Shown here piece by piece: positions 35,093-47,503 of a stretch of DNA of 64,000 nucleotides. Each line of letters begins with the position of its first letter. The first letter of the stretch is position 1. The stretch is from Euclidia mi (lineage: Eukaryota; Arthropoda; Insecta; Lepidoptera; Erebidae): assembly GCA_944739405.2 (NCBI GenBank), contig OX123183.2, positions 91,464,729 through 91,528,728 on the forward strand. Reading direction: 5' to 3'. The notes under the pieces were generated by a model. It worked only from the letters and a program-made list of their open reading frames with translations. It was not told the DNA's origin and ran no database searches. The translations under genes were made by a program, and so were the position numbers.

Positions 35093-36305
35093 AATCAATC
35101 AATTAATCAAATCATCTTTATTGTACACCAAAGTACTACAATTTGTTATACTTATTTGTAAAAGTTAATGTACAAATGGCGGCCTTATCACTTATAAGCA
35201 ATATCTTCCAGGCAACCTTTGGATGGACTAAAAAAGCCTGGAAAAGGGCAGTTTGGCGATACTGATGATTTATTCAAATTTTTTAGGTACAGTAAACACG
35301 ATAAAAAAAAAGAAAAACAAATTAAGAAATAAAACTAATATTTATATACATAGTGCTAAAAATACACACATAAAATACTGAAAAATATACTACATAAACA
35401 TACATAAATAATTATAAATATATAATACATACATTAAAGTGTAGGAAATGGAAGATAGAACAAAGTATGAGTTTGACAATAGATAGAAAATATTAAATAG
35501 ATAAATAGTAGTATTTTAATAACTTTTTAAAGGAAGTTATAGTTTGGGCCTGCTTTCTGGATATAGGCAAAGCATTCCACAAGCGAACGGCTTGTACCGT
35601 GAATGACTTGTCATAGAAAGAAGTGGAATGCATTGGACTTGCTAATATTAAATTCACAGATGACCTCAGCGATCTTGAATGTGTGTCACATAGAAAATTG
35701 AAACGTTCCTTTAAATAAGGCGGAGATGAGGGATTAAAAAGAATGTTATAAAGTAAAGAAAGAATGTGAGTATTCCGTCGAAGGCGAATTGGGAGCCACT
35801 TGAGCAATTTGCGGAAATCAGAAACGTGATCGTATTTGCGTAATCCAAATATAAATCTAATACAAAAGTTTTGAAGGCGCTCAAGCTTATCAAGTTGCTC
35901 CTCAGTGAGATCTAGATAGCTGACATCAGCATAGTCAAGGATAGGTAAGTGAAGAGAATTTGCGAGCGCAATCTTCGTGGCAGTCGGCAGAAAGTTCCGC
36001 AATCTTCGCAACGTCCCAGACGCTGCGAATAATTTGCGACTGACTTGACCAATTTGTGGGCCCCAGGATAACGTTTTATCTATATAAACCTCCAGGTTCT
36101 TCACGCAGTCACTAATGGGTATGGGGATACCACTAAAGTTAATTTGAGGTAGACGAGTCCAGTCCACACGTGATATCATCTTGGGACTGCCTACAACAAT
36201 AACCTGCGTTTTTGCAGGGTTGATTTGTAGACCAAATCTGAGACTCCATGCAGCTATCCGGTCTAAATCTGTATTAATGATGCGGAATGCTTTTAACAAA
36301 CTGTA
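35093..36305 (-). pseudogene. 5'-truncated LINE (CR1/Jockey-type), polymerase C-terminal part
   Basis: On the minus strand an open frame of 268 codons (35493-36299) reads INTDLDRIAAWSLRFGLQIN, PAKTQVIVVGSPK, CVKNLEVYIDKTLSWGPQI, LPILDYADVSYLDLTEEQL, LERLQNFCIRFIFGLRKY and RLRRNTHILSLLYNILF. It is the region following the catalytic FADD box, in the right position for a thumb and connection domain. The 3' UTR ends in tandem gatt units at 35093-35112. The frame is unbroken but the endonuclease and most of the RT are absent, as in ordinary incomplete reverse transcription. The good condition suggests a recent insertion. Confidence 0.85.
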
Positions 36306-36415
36306 ACAAATGTTTCTTAACTAGTTAGCCCGATGGATTTGCTTGGGAATTCTCATTATAATGACCTTGTGCAGAGTTTGTCATTGATATTTATGTTATG
36401 TTTTCTATTTTAGGT

Positions 36416-36544
36416 ATGAGCTGTGAGCATATTGATACTACCAGCGGCAGTGGGATGAAAGATGTTTTAAATAATAATTTTTGGTTTTTAATCTTGCTGA
36501 TACTGTGTTTATATCTATTCAGTATTGGTCATGTTTCGAGGTAG
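36416..36544 (+). CDS. Candidate 42-residue single-pass membrane peptide (unproven)
   Basis: An ATG follows a good 3' splice-acceptor-like run (tttctattttag|gt). The frame gives a polar start (MSCEHIDTTSGSGMKDVLNN), a 17-residue hydrophobic segment FWFLILLILCLYLFSIG, and a short end HVSR before TAG at 36542. The stop lies at the edge of a SINE-like copy. I do not recognise it and no other exon was found nearby. It could be a terminal exon of a spliced gene, a small tail-anchored protein, or chance. Confidence 0.2.
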   Translation: MSCEHIDTTSGSGMKDVLNNNFWFLILLILCLYLFSIGHVSR

Positions 36545-36730
36545 AAGAGCCTTGCTGATTTCAACATGAATGGACCGACTCTACAAGACCTCTCTTCTTA
36601 TTCGTTTTCCCATCCAGGCAGGCAAAGCAATTGTGACTACTCTGTTGTTGCGAGTGTTTATGTGCTACGGCAATCGTTAACTATCAGGCATTCTACTAGT
36701 TGCCATCAACTACATTAAATAAAAATATTT
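36530..36730 (+). repeat. Diverged copy of SINE family C
   Basis: It shares gtagaagagccttgctgatt, catgaatggaccgactct and the later gcaattgtgactactct and taactatcaggcattct order with the copy at 16252-16596, but is decayed and lacks a clear poly(A) tail. Confidence 0.6.
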
Positions 36731-36919
36731 AGAAATGGTTGTGGGTTCGTTCTTAGTAATAAACATTATACATTTTCGATCAATCAATTAACTTAAACTT
36801 ACATTTGCAAGCGATAAAATGAATATTGTGATCAAGGACAAAAATGCTACTACTACTACAGATTCCTACATTGTGTGTGGTTCGACATGCATTTGGCCGG
36901 GTGGTATTTAAATAAAAAT

Positions 36920-37255
36920 TGGGCAAGTGCGAGTCGGATTCGCGCACGAAGGGTTAAGTACCATCATCTACAAAAGAAAATCACGTTTGTTGTATGTATA
37001 CTTAAATCTTTTTTAAGTTTCTACCTGTTTATTAAGATCAAGTAACAAATTCCTTAAAAATTACGTTTGTTGTATGGGAGCCCCCCTTTATTATTATTTT
37101 TAGTATTTGTTGTTATAGCGGCAACCAAAATACATAATTTGTGAAAATTTCAGCTTTCTAGCTAGCACGGTTTATGAGATACAGCCTGGTGACAGACAGC
37201 GGAGGCTTAGTAATAGGGTACCGTTTTTTACCTTTTAGGTACGGAACCCTAAAAA
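36920..37255 (+). repeat. Dispersed repeat of lepidopteran type
   Basis: It contains gggcaagtgcgagtcggatt, cgcgcacgaagggtt, aaaatttcagctttctagct, agacagcggaggcttagtaa and gtacggaaccctaaaa. I recognise this order of phrases as a very common dispersed sequence in moths and butterflies. It has no coding potential and I cannot assign it to a transposon class. Confidence 0.55.
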
Positions 37256-37844
37256 CAGGCAAGTATAGTAATATAATGTCTAAGCCGCTTATAAAAGTAT
37301 TCGAACTTTATGTAGACTTTGCTAAATTCATGTGACGTGCACCCTTCGCTTTTAATTTTTATTCAAGAGACATAATAAACTGCACGTGTCGTCTATACCC
37401 TTGAATACACGCCACACCAGTACTTAAATAGTTTTAAAGCCATTACACGTATATTATCTTTCATCACGACTTTTACTTGTCTCATATTATTAACGTTTCA
37501 TACATAACTAAATCGTGGCGTCAATGTATGAAAATTCGGTGCAAAACTCTAAACAGACATACAGCTCAGCTCTCAAGTTGGTCGCAAGAATAATTTGCGT
37601 ATACGGAGTTAAAGTATAAACACAAGTGGAATGTGGCGGGCTTCGCAAATAGCTCAATTTTGAAATCCGGGTTTATAAGTCTCCTTCCTTATGTTATTAA
37701 AGTTTAAAACGCAGCACAAAAGTAACTCTAAAATGCCAATCATTTTATAAAATGCTGCTCATTCTGTTACCTACTAATGTTATTAGTTTTTTGGTTTCGA
37801 TACCCACATACAGTTATGCAGATTTGTATGATTGCACACATTAT

Positions 37845-38050
37845 CATCAGCCTTTGACAGTCCACTGCTGGACTAGGCCTCTCCTTTGAAAGGAGGAATT
37901 GGCTTACTATACCACGCTGGCCAAACGGGTTGGTATAGGGTTTGTATCAAGTTTTCCTTCTCTAACAGTGCCGTTATATGCATAATATGCTCCCTCTGTC
38001 GGCTCTTACGACACTCATGGGATGATATGAGGTGGTGTCAATCCGTATTC
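37845..38050 (+). repeat. Fragment resembling an RTE-like LINE leader
   Basis: It includes gtccactgctggactaggcc, gtatcaagttttccttctct and ggctcttacgacactcatgg. The second and third phrases also occur, spaced similarly, in the leader region of the LINE around 26040-26150. Confidence 0.4.
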
Positions 38051-38364
38051 TTAATCCGTCACCACACGTACTTAATCAAAAGACACCGGCTTGTGAAAGC
38101 CGATGCATTTTTCTTCTTCAATTTATTGGTTAATTTTCTGGGCGTACTGGATGGTCGTGAAAGCCACGGCCAACTATTACGGCGTAACTATTGCTGTCGG
38201 CAACTTGTAGGTATGTTAATCATATGGAAACTTTACTTACGCGATCTGCTATTTTTACCAGAATACGCCGAAGGAAGGGTAATGTTTTAATTACATCTTC
38301 CTAGCAGGTACTACTGCTAACCACCGGATATCTTTAAGCACCTTCTTTAATGTATATTTTACAG

Positions 38365-38838
38365 TAAAAGCACGAAGTACGGTAAATCTTAGGATTTACC
38401 AGTATACCTATCCTAAGATTTACCAGCATGTGTTGGTAAATGTCATGTAAATGTCCGATTTTTTAAATAAAAACAAAAATAAGTTGATGGAGCCTTACTT
38501 CGCAGAGCCCCTATTTTTGGGTTAAGGGTCACAAGAGAACCTAACATAGCATATTTGGCAATTTGTCTTTTTTTAAGCACAATGTGTCAAATATTAGAAT
38601 TATCGTATATATACATATTATTATGTTGGGTGGGTATTATGTTGGGTGAGACTGTAACTCAAGTAACTAGGTTATGTTAGGTTCTTTTGTGATTCTTAAC
38701 CCAAAAATAGGAGCCCTGCCAAGCAGGGCTCCTTCAACTTAATGAATTTTAAAAAAAATATGGATATTTACCAACTCATGCTGGCAAATCTTAGAATTTA
38801 CTGGTCAATCATAGGATTTACCGTACTTCGGGCTTTTA
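38365..38838. mobile_element. 474-bp palindromic MITE
   Basis: The left end taaaagcacgaagtacggta and right end (reverse complement taaaagcccgaagtacggta) match with one change, and complementarity continues inward over most of the element (ggttaagggtcacaagagaacctaac against its partner near 38670). CAG lies on both sides (38362-38364, 38839-38841), a possible 3-bp target duplication. No ORF. Confidence 0.82.
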
Positions 38839-39304
38839 CAGTAACATATACACTAACTACTTACTAAAAGACAGGAAGGATTCCTTTTCACAGACAAACA
38901 AAAATAAAAATAACAATAATTATTTTTGTGAAATTAAATATGTATTAGTAAATCTATGATTTTTTTAATCAAGTATCTGTTATTGGTAGCGCTAATGGAT
39001 TGGCTTTATACAATGCATATATTATTCTGAATAAAATACTGCGAAACGCATTGAAGTGTGTAATTAAATGAAAACGAGTTCTTTTTTACTTTCGTTTTCG
39101 GCGAAAATATTATGAGATACTGAATAAGAGGTGTATGTATCTACTCTGAAAACAAATATAATAATTATATTTTATCACAATCATTTTCAAAAGTGAGAGG
39201 AAATCTAGAACGACAGCCAGACTCCATCAGAAGAAGACAGCATATCTTTCTATTGCAAAAATGAGGCTAAAGGATGGTTAAATCTAATAGAAAATTATTT
39301 TATA

Positions 39305-39687
39305 CATATATACATACATAGTCTCACGCCTATAACCCTGAAGAAGTAGGCAAAGATGTATTTCTACACCCACTTTTCGCCAGATATACTTTAGTCCCAC
39401 GTAATAAAGTACCGGGCTCATTTCCAGACTCCGTGCTGCTACTGAGAATTTCGTGACAGAAAAACCCAATAATCGGACTCAGGAATCGAACCCGGGACCT
39501 CCCGATCCCACGCGCACATTTATGCCGCGAGACCAACGAGGCAGTCGTATCGGGTTTGATGGCGAGTTTTCCGTCTCTACGCAAAGATGGTTTTTGCATC
39601 GTGTTATCCCTTAGTCGCCTCTTACGACACCCACGGGAAGATAGGGGGTGGTGACACTTGTATTCTATGCCGTCAACCACACGGCTT
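39305..39687 (-). mobile_element. SINE family A, complete copy, minus strand
   Basis: It runs from gccgtgtggttgacggc (ending 39685) through the B box (reverse of ggaatcgaaccc near 39484) to a (tatg)n-like tail at 39305. A 13-bp duplication aaattattttata occurs at 39292-39304 and 39688-39700, so both borders are certain. Confidence 0.95.
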
Positions 39688-39700
39688 AAATTATTTTATA

Positions 39701-40529
39701 TTCGTAAATATTTAAGCAAAATATATTATTCACAGAATACAGGTACAGAAGATAGCTTCTTACACTAATGGATACATTCATAATATAAATTTTGTACTAA
39801 AAGTTCTGAGATTCCAAAATTAGTCTAAAATCCAATTTCAGAACTTATTATCATATTTTACAATGCAGCAGTAAACCCTTTTTCGTCCTCGCATATTTTA
39901 TGAAACACGGAGTAAACAAAAGATAACCAAAACTATAAAGTATTCATATGAATATAAAATGCGCATTGATATACAGCCCGTGGAACGTATTGTATGGCAT
40001 CCTTTGCCACCTACGAGACTCTGAAAGGACGCCACAGAAATAAATGTAAAAGCGAGGGTAATTTAACCACGGAAATCTTGCAAACGATGCGAACTTTCGC
40101 TTTCAAACTTCAAGCTCTTTGCTCTTTGCTGTGGTATTTCCAAGAAGAAATATTAAAAAGTACAACAACTTGTGAAATATATAAATTAAATGCGGTGAGG
40201 AAAGCTGACTCGTCGAAGCGACGCCCTTATAAAAAGTTGCGACGGCGCTTTGAAAATTTGTGTTACATTACTACTTACGAACAAGTTAGTTTAATATTCA
40301 TTACGGTTTTGTCTACCACCGGTGCATAAGAACCACGAAGCACGAAACAAATAATTTATAAAGGATCAACTGCGTTGTGATAATGGTAGTGATTTATGCA
40401 TTATTAAGTATTTTGATATAGAGTGTTTAAGCGTTTCAGGTATTTTTTTCTCTGAAGGACATGGCCTACCTTTCTTCTTACACAAAATAGATGACCAAGA
40501 GAAGCTGCAAATAACGAATTAACTATAAA
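39701..40529. other. No recognised feature
   Basis: A 111-codon open stretch at 39994-40329 has no domain, repeat context or splice context that supports it. Confidence 0.45.
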
Positions 40530-40883
40530 TAAATCCTCCTAGCGTTTTTCTAGATGCAATGTAGGGTCCGCTTACTAGTCTAACTGTTTTGACTACAGAG
40601 GGACTGCCTCTTTGATCGCCGCAACCAAAAGGGATAGTAATATTCCATGGCTTAGACTGGTTCATTTTATTAATAGGTATTGAGGCCCTATAACGACCGT
40701 TAAAGATCTTCACGGCAGCTGAGACAGACGGCTCTACGTGCTCTTCGAGGTACGGGGCAAGCGATCATTTACAATTCAATAGAACATAACTCCGAAAAGT
40801 CATTGGTCCGCGCCGTGGACTCTAACCCGTTATCCTCTGCATGGCAATCTATTGGGCTCTCCACTAGGCTATCGCTGCCATTT
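40530..40883 (-). mobile_element. tRNA-derived SINE family B, minus strand
   Basis: Reading the minus strand from 40883 gives ggcagcgatagcctagtgg, then a B-box position, ccgtgcctcgaagagcacg and ccatggaatattactatccc, then gttagactagtaagcgg and aaaacgctaggagg at the 3' end. It shows the complete 3' end missing from the copy at 22111-22430. Confidence 0.82.
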
Positions 40884-41332
40884 TCATTGAGCAATATGTC
40901 ACTATACACAAAAAGATATTACCGGTATCATTGCAATAAGTAATAGACATGTGTACAATGATCGTTATCCACTCGCTTTATCGACAGTGTGCAAGCATTC
41001 ACGCGCAATGTAATGTGTATACTGTGTTGCAGTTCATTCGTGACGCCTCGTCGCTTACCGTTCCTTTGACATTATTATACAAATAGTGATAAATAGTCTA
41101 CATAGGTGTCAGTTTATATGACCAACAATCAGTATAGTGCTTTTGTGAGAGAAAATAGCAATTCTAAATAGGTGCCTGTGCAATTTGCTTAATGTGTATT
41201 ATGACATTTCTTATAATAAACCTGTCAACCTTTCTAAACAAATACGTGATAACGGCAAAGTTGTCCAGAGAGTGCAGCAATGTATTGAATAATTAGTTAT
41301 ACCAGAGCCCTTAATAACTTATGAAATGACTT

Positions 41333-42140
41333 ATGTATAGCAAATGAAATACTACCCACTGGGTATTGCTTCTAAGGCGGGGTCGTGGCAAAGTACGTAA
41401 TTCGCGTGACTCCGGCAGCGGCGCGATATCAACGGACACAGCGGTGATTTTAGTGGGTTGGCACCGAACACCTGAAGGGAAGAGTACACAGCTTCTCTGC
41501 CTGGAGGATGAGACCGTAATACAGGTATCCATCGTGAAAACAAAAAACTGTTGCTGCTACTAAATACCAAATCAAATACTATTTATCATTTATGTATAAG
41601 ATGTATGCATCTGTTAATTATAATTTGTAATTATGCTTAAAGGAGAGTCCTAGTACAGTCTTTCCTTATGTAGTGGTCGGATAGTGTTTGTCTGCTAATT
41701 GATGACCAGTGCACATACATCGACAAAGGGAACGGCCAATGATGACGGATTTGAGTAAAGAGAGGGTATTCAATGACGTTCCGGAGAATTCGTCTAATGT
41801 ATGTGGGATTTGTGTGTGTTTAGTAGTGGGATATTAAAACAGATTGCGTCTGTAATAAGCCCATGGCATAACGTACTTACGCGGCGAAGATATTTCCAAA
41901 TCCAGTTGTCATAAGAGTGAAGCTATAGTAATGATCTTCGGACACGTCCACCGCGTTGTCGTTGGCTGTTTAAAATTTGTCTGCATGGTGGTTATTGTGG
42001 TTCTTGGTTTACGAAAATAATTGAAATGTAAAAATAAAATGAGCAAAATATTATGCAAAACGAAATCAAAAAAATATTTATATCTTTTTAACTGGTAGTT
42101 GTTTTATGCTTTCTAAATAACACATCTCTATTTCACAGTG
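41333..42140 (+). repeat. Left arm (808 bp) of a second long inverted repeat
   Basis: It is the reverse complement of 43464-44101 apart from a 170-bp segment (41354-41523) present only here. Outside that segment the arm is 638 bp, exactly the length of the partner. Outer end atgtatagcaaatgaaatact, inner end tttcacagtg. A small open frame (41366-41563) spans the extra segment but is not recognised. Confidence 0.92.
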
Positions 42141-43463
42141 GGCTACTAGCGCACACGCAATAAAACAGAGACGAACAACGCAAAACTTTAAATAAAAACA
42201 ACCGCGCTAGTCGTATAATAAACAAACTTAACAAAACTCCAACTCTAGCGAAAAGCACCGACCTCACAGTATCACAGGATGTAGCATAATCCACGTCTCG
42301 CAAATACCTTCCAAACTTAGAATGATAAGGCTTGTGACACATGCATTGTGTATCGTGATTCATAATAAAGTAAGGTGTACACCGGGGGCATTGCACACTG
42401 CACAGTATAAATCAAGAGGCGGGATTGTACATCGCACGCCGACTTAATCTCACCTGCAGTGTCGCTAGAACAGAGCGTTTAATGCATAGTGATATATTAC
42501 GTCATTTATTAGCCACAAAGCGCGTTCACTGTTAATATGATATGATGCATTTGGTAAACTGTTGCTTGTGTATCTAAGGACATGGTTTTAGAAGTTAATG
42601 CGTATTTGAATATAAAATCCCTGTTCATTTTTTTATTTATGTTAAGATATAATTGAAATATATGGAAACGTAACGTTTTTTGAAGTTGAGAAAAGAGATC
42701 TGATAAAAGTTATTGGTAACTAACTCTATATTAAGTAACATTGCAGTCAGTTTCATCCTAATCATAACTAAAAGTACATTGAAAACTTGTCAATAATTTG
42801 GTCAAAGCACATTTAAAGAATTTCACAAAAGCAATAATGTCATAAAGATAAAAAAAAATGTAAAAGAGAAAAATATCTTAATATACATAGAAAATTATGT
42901 CTGCTATTCAGCATAATGTTTTCGAAAGACATGTGAAGTCTGCCAACCCGCACTTGGCCAGTGTGGTGGACTATGGCCTTACCCTTCTCATAGTGAGAAG
43001 AGGCCCGTGCCCAGCTGTGGGACAGTTTATATAAAGGGCCGATGATGATTCAACATTTATCATGAGTGCATAAATATTTACAAAAGAACTGATTTTGTGA
43101 TCTTATTGCGAATATGTGTACATAGTTAAATATAATATTATATAGGTATGCCTACCCCTTCGGGGATACAGGCGTGAGACTATAAAAAAACAAAAAGTAC
43201 AGAACAGTTTTTTACATTAAAATTTGTTTTCGGAGTTTTAGGGTTTTAAGAGTAAATAGTCACTGAGATTGCTTCCATTAGACATAATTTATATGTAAGT
43301 TATAAGTTCACAAATTCAATTAGGAATGACGCCTTTTGGATAAGTTCGTCATGTAGGTAACCTTTCTTAAAAAGAGTCATATTATTTTTATTTGCATTCC
43401 CTACCTTACAAATAAAATATTGTACCATGGATTTAGGCGCTTCCACAGTGGGCTACTAGCGCA
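42141..43463. other. Spacer of the second long inverted repeat
   Basis: 1,323 bp. No recognised ORF; an 87-codon minus frame at 42133-42396 has no match. At 42920-43040 lies a dispersed-repeat fragment (tgtgaagtctgccaaccc ... tgcccagctgtgggacag), and at 43147-43180 a tail similar to SINE family A (cctaccccttcggggata ... ggcgtgaga). A 23-bp direct repeat beginning cacagtgggctactagc marks both inner borders (42134-42156 and 43444-43466). Confidence 0.6.
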
Positions 43464-44101
43464 CACTGTGAAATAGAGATGTGTTATTTAGAAAGCATAA
43501 AACAACTACCAGTTAAAAAGATATAAATATTTTTTTGATTTCGTTTTGCATAATATTTTGCTCATTTTATTTTTACATTTCAATTATTTTCGTAAACCAA
43601 GAACCACAATAACCACCATGCAGACAAATTTTAAACAGCCAACGACAACGCGGTGGACGTGTCCGAAGATCATTACTATAGCTTCACTCTTATGACAACT
43701 GGATTTGGAAATATCTTCGCCGCGTAAGTACGTTATGCCATGGGCTTATTACAGACGCAATCTGTTTTAATATCCCACTACTAAACACACACAAATCCCA
43801 CATACATTAGACGAATTCTCCGGAACGTCATTGAATACCCTCTCTTTACTCAAATCCGTCATCATTGGCCGTTCCCTTTGTCGATGTATGTGCACTGGTC
43901 ATCAATTAGCAGACAAACACTATCCGACCACTACATAAGGAAAGACTGTACTAGGACTCTCCTTTAAGCATAATTACAAATTATAATTAACAGATGCATA
44001 CATCTTATACATAAATGATAAATAGTATTTGATTTGGTATTTAGTAGCAGCAACAGTTTTTTGTTTTCACGATGGATACCAGTATTTCATTTGCTATACA
44101 T
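43464..44101 (-). repeat. Right arm (638 bp) of the second long inverted repeat
   Basis: Reverse complement of the left arm with no net length difference once the 170-bp segment is excluded; I saw no mismatch in the stretches compared by eye. TA occurs at both outer edges (TA|TAGC...GCTA|TA), so a transposon with TA target is possible. Confidence 0.92.
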
Positions 44102-44587
44102 TCTTTATGTCTAGGTAAAAAATCTTAAAACCAGTCTCATGACATTTAAATAGATATTTTCGTCCACATACATTGAAAAATAGGACGCCATTTTTATGGT
44201 CTTGTTTCTTCCCAAAATATTTTGCCAAATTCTTTGAGGATTATCGTTCTAGTTAAGGAGGATCTGGATAATCTATGAAAAATCTATCAGAAAATCATCT
44301 AAAATAAAAAACGCTAATAACTCATTACCCACTAGTAAGGATATTCTAGGCGCAGTACATGAAGAATGATAAAATCAAACTGTGCCCAATTTTTTTATTT
44401 ATTTATTTCATACATGGAAAACTTACAGCTAAAAATATTGTGTTTATCATCAGTTTTGCACTTGTAAGCCAATTATAAGTTTTCACTTATAGCTATAGAG
44501 TGCACATTCAAGTGAGCAAAACAGAATTCCCGACATTTTTTACATATTTACATTATACATACATTATACATATCGAACGCATTTCGA

Positions 44588-47503
44588 TTATTCCTTGAAA
44601 AATTGATTACTTAGACACCTCCTTGCCGAAGACACACTACATGTATAAGGGTCAATATCACGCTGTTTACACAAGTTGTTGAAAGCTCTGCTTGCACGCA
44701 CCATGAAACTATTTTGCCTATAATTTGTAGATGCAATAGGAACCCGAAGAGGGGGATTATAACGTATTGATCTTAGTGGCACATTATAATAGATTTTCTC
44801 AAGTAAATCAGGACAATCAATTTCGTTGTTCACTATCTTGAGCAGGAAAGTGAAGTCGGCAATCTCTCGTCGGTTGCTAAGTGGCAAAATGTGCAGCTGT
44901 CTGCACATTTAAAAATAATCATCAGGGTTGTAAGGAATCTTTTGATGAAAACACAAGTACCTAACAAACCGCCTTTGTACTCTCTCGATTCGATCAATAT
45001 ACTTAAAATAACATGGGTTCCAAACTTGGGAAGCATATTCCAAGTGACTCCTCACAAATGTGCAATAAAGTATTTTAAGAGTTTTTACTTCGGTAAAAGC
45101 TTTACTCAAACGCATTATAAATCCAAGTGATTTAGAGGCCTTCTTAACTATTGTGTCAATATGTGTATCAAATAATAACTTGCTGTCGTGATATACTCCT
45201 AGATCTCGTATAGTGCTACATCTCGGTAATATATGACCTCCCAGAGAATATGAATCATTAATGACGTCATGTTTTCTTGTGAATGATACTACGGAACATT
45301 TGGCTGGATTAAGGTCAAGTTTATTTAAATAGCAGTAATCCTGCAATCGACAAAGGTCACTCTGGAGTGCCTTAGTGTCATTCATGGATGATATACCAGC
45401 GTAAATTTTCATATCATCTGCAAAGCTAAGTAGGTTAGATGACTGCAGGCAGAGCTCAATATCGTTTACGTAGACCACAAACAAGAGCGGACCGAGCAAC
45501 GAGCCCTGCGGGACACCACTTGAAACCGACACCCAATTAGACCTATAATTATTAAGTGCTACAGCTTGTGACCTATTCTCAATATAAGACGAGAACCAAC
45601 GTAGTAAGTCGCCATGAATTCCAATTTTAAAAAGCTTTCCAATTAAAATGTTGTGATCAATCCTATCGAAGGCCTTGCTATAGTCCGTATAGACGACATC
45701 AACCTGCCTTCCATCATCCATGGTTTTAGTGATGAAATCGTTCAGTAAAACTAGATTTGTAGCTGTGGATTTACTCCTAAGGAAACCGTGTTGAAAAGGA
45801 CTAAGTTCATTTGAGATTGCAGAATAAAGCTGGTCATATACAATCCGCTCAAACACTTTAGCTACAATGCATAGTTTGGAAACAGGTCTATAGTTTTCAA
45901 TCTCACTTTTAGAGCCCTTTTTGTGCACAGGTGTAATATAGGCTGATTTCCATATCCTAGGAACTACACACAAAGACAGAGACTTTTCAAAAAGAAGCGA
46001 GATAGGCATGGCAATAGAACATGCACATTTCACCAGCAGTTGAGATGATATATTGTCAGGTCCGCAACCTTTGGATATATCCAACTTACGAAGTAAGTTA
46101 GTGACAACTTGAGTGTTTACTTCAACGCGCGAAATATCAGCAACTGAATTGCACGAAGCGCCATCCGAAATAGAGTTCCCAGAATTAAAAGTTCCATTAT
46201 CAGTACCACGATTGAGAAAAGTCGAACGAAAGTAAGTCGAGAATACTTCACATATAGTTTCACCAGTGTGAATTATTTTGCCGTCATAAGTTAGTGTACT
46301 AGGCATAGAATGAGTATTAAAACTGTTTTTTACAAATTTCCAGAAACACTTGGGATCATTTTTGATAGATGACTCAGTTCTCTGAATGTAATTATTGTAG
46401 CAGGTAGTTTCCATTACTTTAATGCGTTCACGTAGGATTTCAAATGCTCGTCTATCAGATGTATTGCCATACCTCTTAAACTTTTTTAAATATTTGTATT
46501 TTTCTTTAATTGCTTTTATTAATGATGAATTGTACCAGGCAGGGTACCTGCCTCGACAATACAGTTTCTGGGGTATGTAGATATTTTGCAATTTAATAAT
46601 GTTATCATTAAAAAAGTCTACTGCCTCATCCATTGAACGATGTGAAAACTCGCGATGCCAGTCAACTTGACCAATAGAGTCGTTCAAAGACTGAAAATCA
46701 CCTCTAGTAAACAAATAACGCAATCTCGGTACACACTTCAGAATAGGTAATACTGTTAGCTTGATAATAATCGATAAAGCTGGATGGTAGGGGTCTATTG
46801 GCACCAAAGGAGCACAGCATTCTGATACATTTACAACATTGTTCGATAAAACTAAGTCCAATAATTTGCCATACCTATTGGTAACAGTATTGTATTGCTC
46901 AAGACCCGCCAAACATAGCTCATCTGCGAGTAGATACTCATCGGCAGTAGAGAGATTGGTCGGGACCAGCGAGGCAGTATTAATCGATGAGATCCATGAT
47001 ATACCGCTCATGTTAAAATCGCCCACAACTAAATAGACATCATTACTTTTACTAATAGATAAGTCGCTTAATTTAGATAGAAAGTTACGTAGTTGCAACG
47101 AGAATGAAAGGCCATTATTTTGATTACACAGGTATAAGACACATATATATAAATTTATAGAGTCGCGCGAATTCAATGTTTTTACACTTATCTTTAGCCA
47201 AAGGTCTTCTGCTGTAGAATGTAATAGATGCTGTGAAGAAACTGATAAGTCCCTACGCGTAGCAATAAGTACACCTCCTCCACGCGACTGCCCCGTGAGT
47301 GTATAATCACGGTCTCGACGCCATGTAATGTACCGATCATCAAAAAATTCCGAATCACGGATACCATCCAATAACCATGTTTCTGTTAATAAAATAATAT
47401 CAAAATTGTTCATCAAGACTTGACGATAAAAACCGTCTGTTTTCGATCTTAATCCGCGAACATTTTGATAATATACATTCAAGTTATTAGATCCGTTAGC
47501 CAT
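44588..47503 (-). pseudogene. LINE ORF2: endonuclease and reverse transcriptase, one nonsense codon
   Basis: ORF2 nicks the target and reverse-transcribes the LINE RNA there. The frame starts at the ATG at 47503 and is open for 864 codons to TAA at 44909-44911; the same frame continues 107 codons to 44588, so one stop interrupts about 970 codons. The endonuclease (residues about 8-230) shows YYQNVRGLRSK, LLTETWL, LVVGDFNMSGISW, LLDLVLSNNV and DPYHPALSI. The RT (about 480-740) shows PVHKKGSKSEIENYRPVS, VVYTDYSKAFDRIDHN, SSGVPQGSLLGPLLFVVYVN and the catalytic LLSFADDMKIY. The segment after the stop (ILPLSNRREIADFTFLLKIV) is the usual C-terminal end, so the copy has only just lost full coding capacity. 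Confidence 0.9.

Noticed and set aside
37886..38290. 134-codon open frame
   Set aside because: Its first half overlaps sequence resembling an RTE-like LINE leader, and the rest lacks any motif.
39994..40329. 111-codon open frame as a host gene
   Set aside because: No recognisable domain, no supporting exon and no codon signal beyond openness; length is possible by chance in a 64-kb window.
42133..42396. 87-codon minus frame with hydrophobic segment, possible receptor exon
   Set aside because: No splice sites or family motif seen; it overlaps the border of the inverted repeat.
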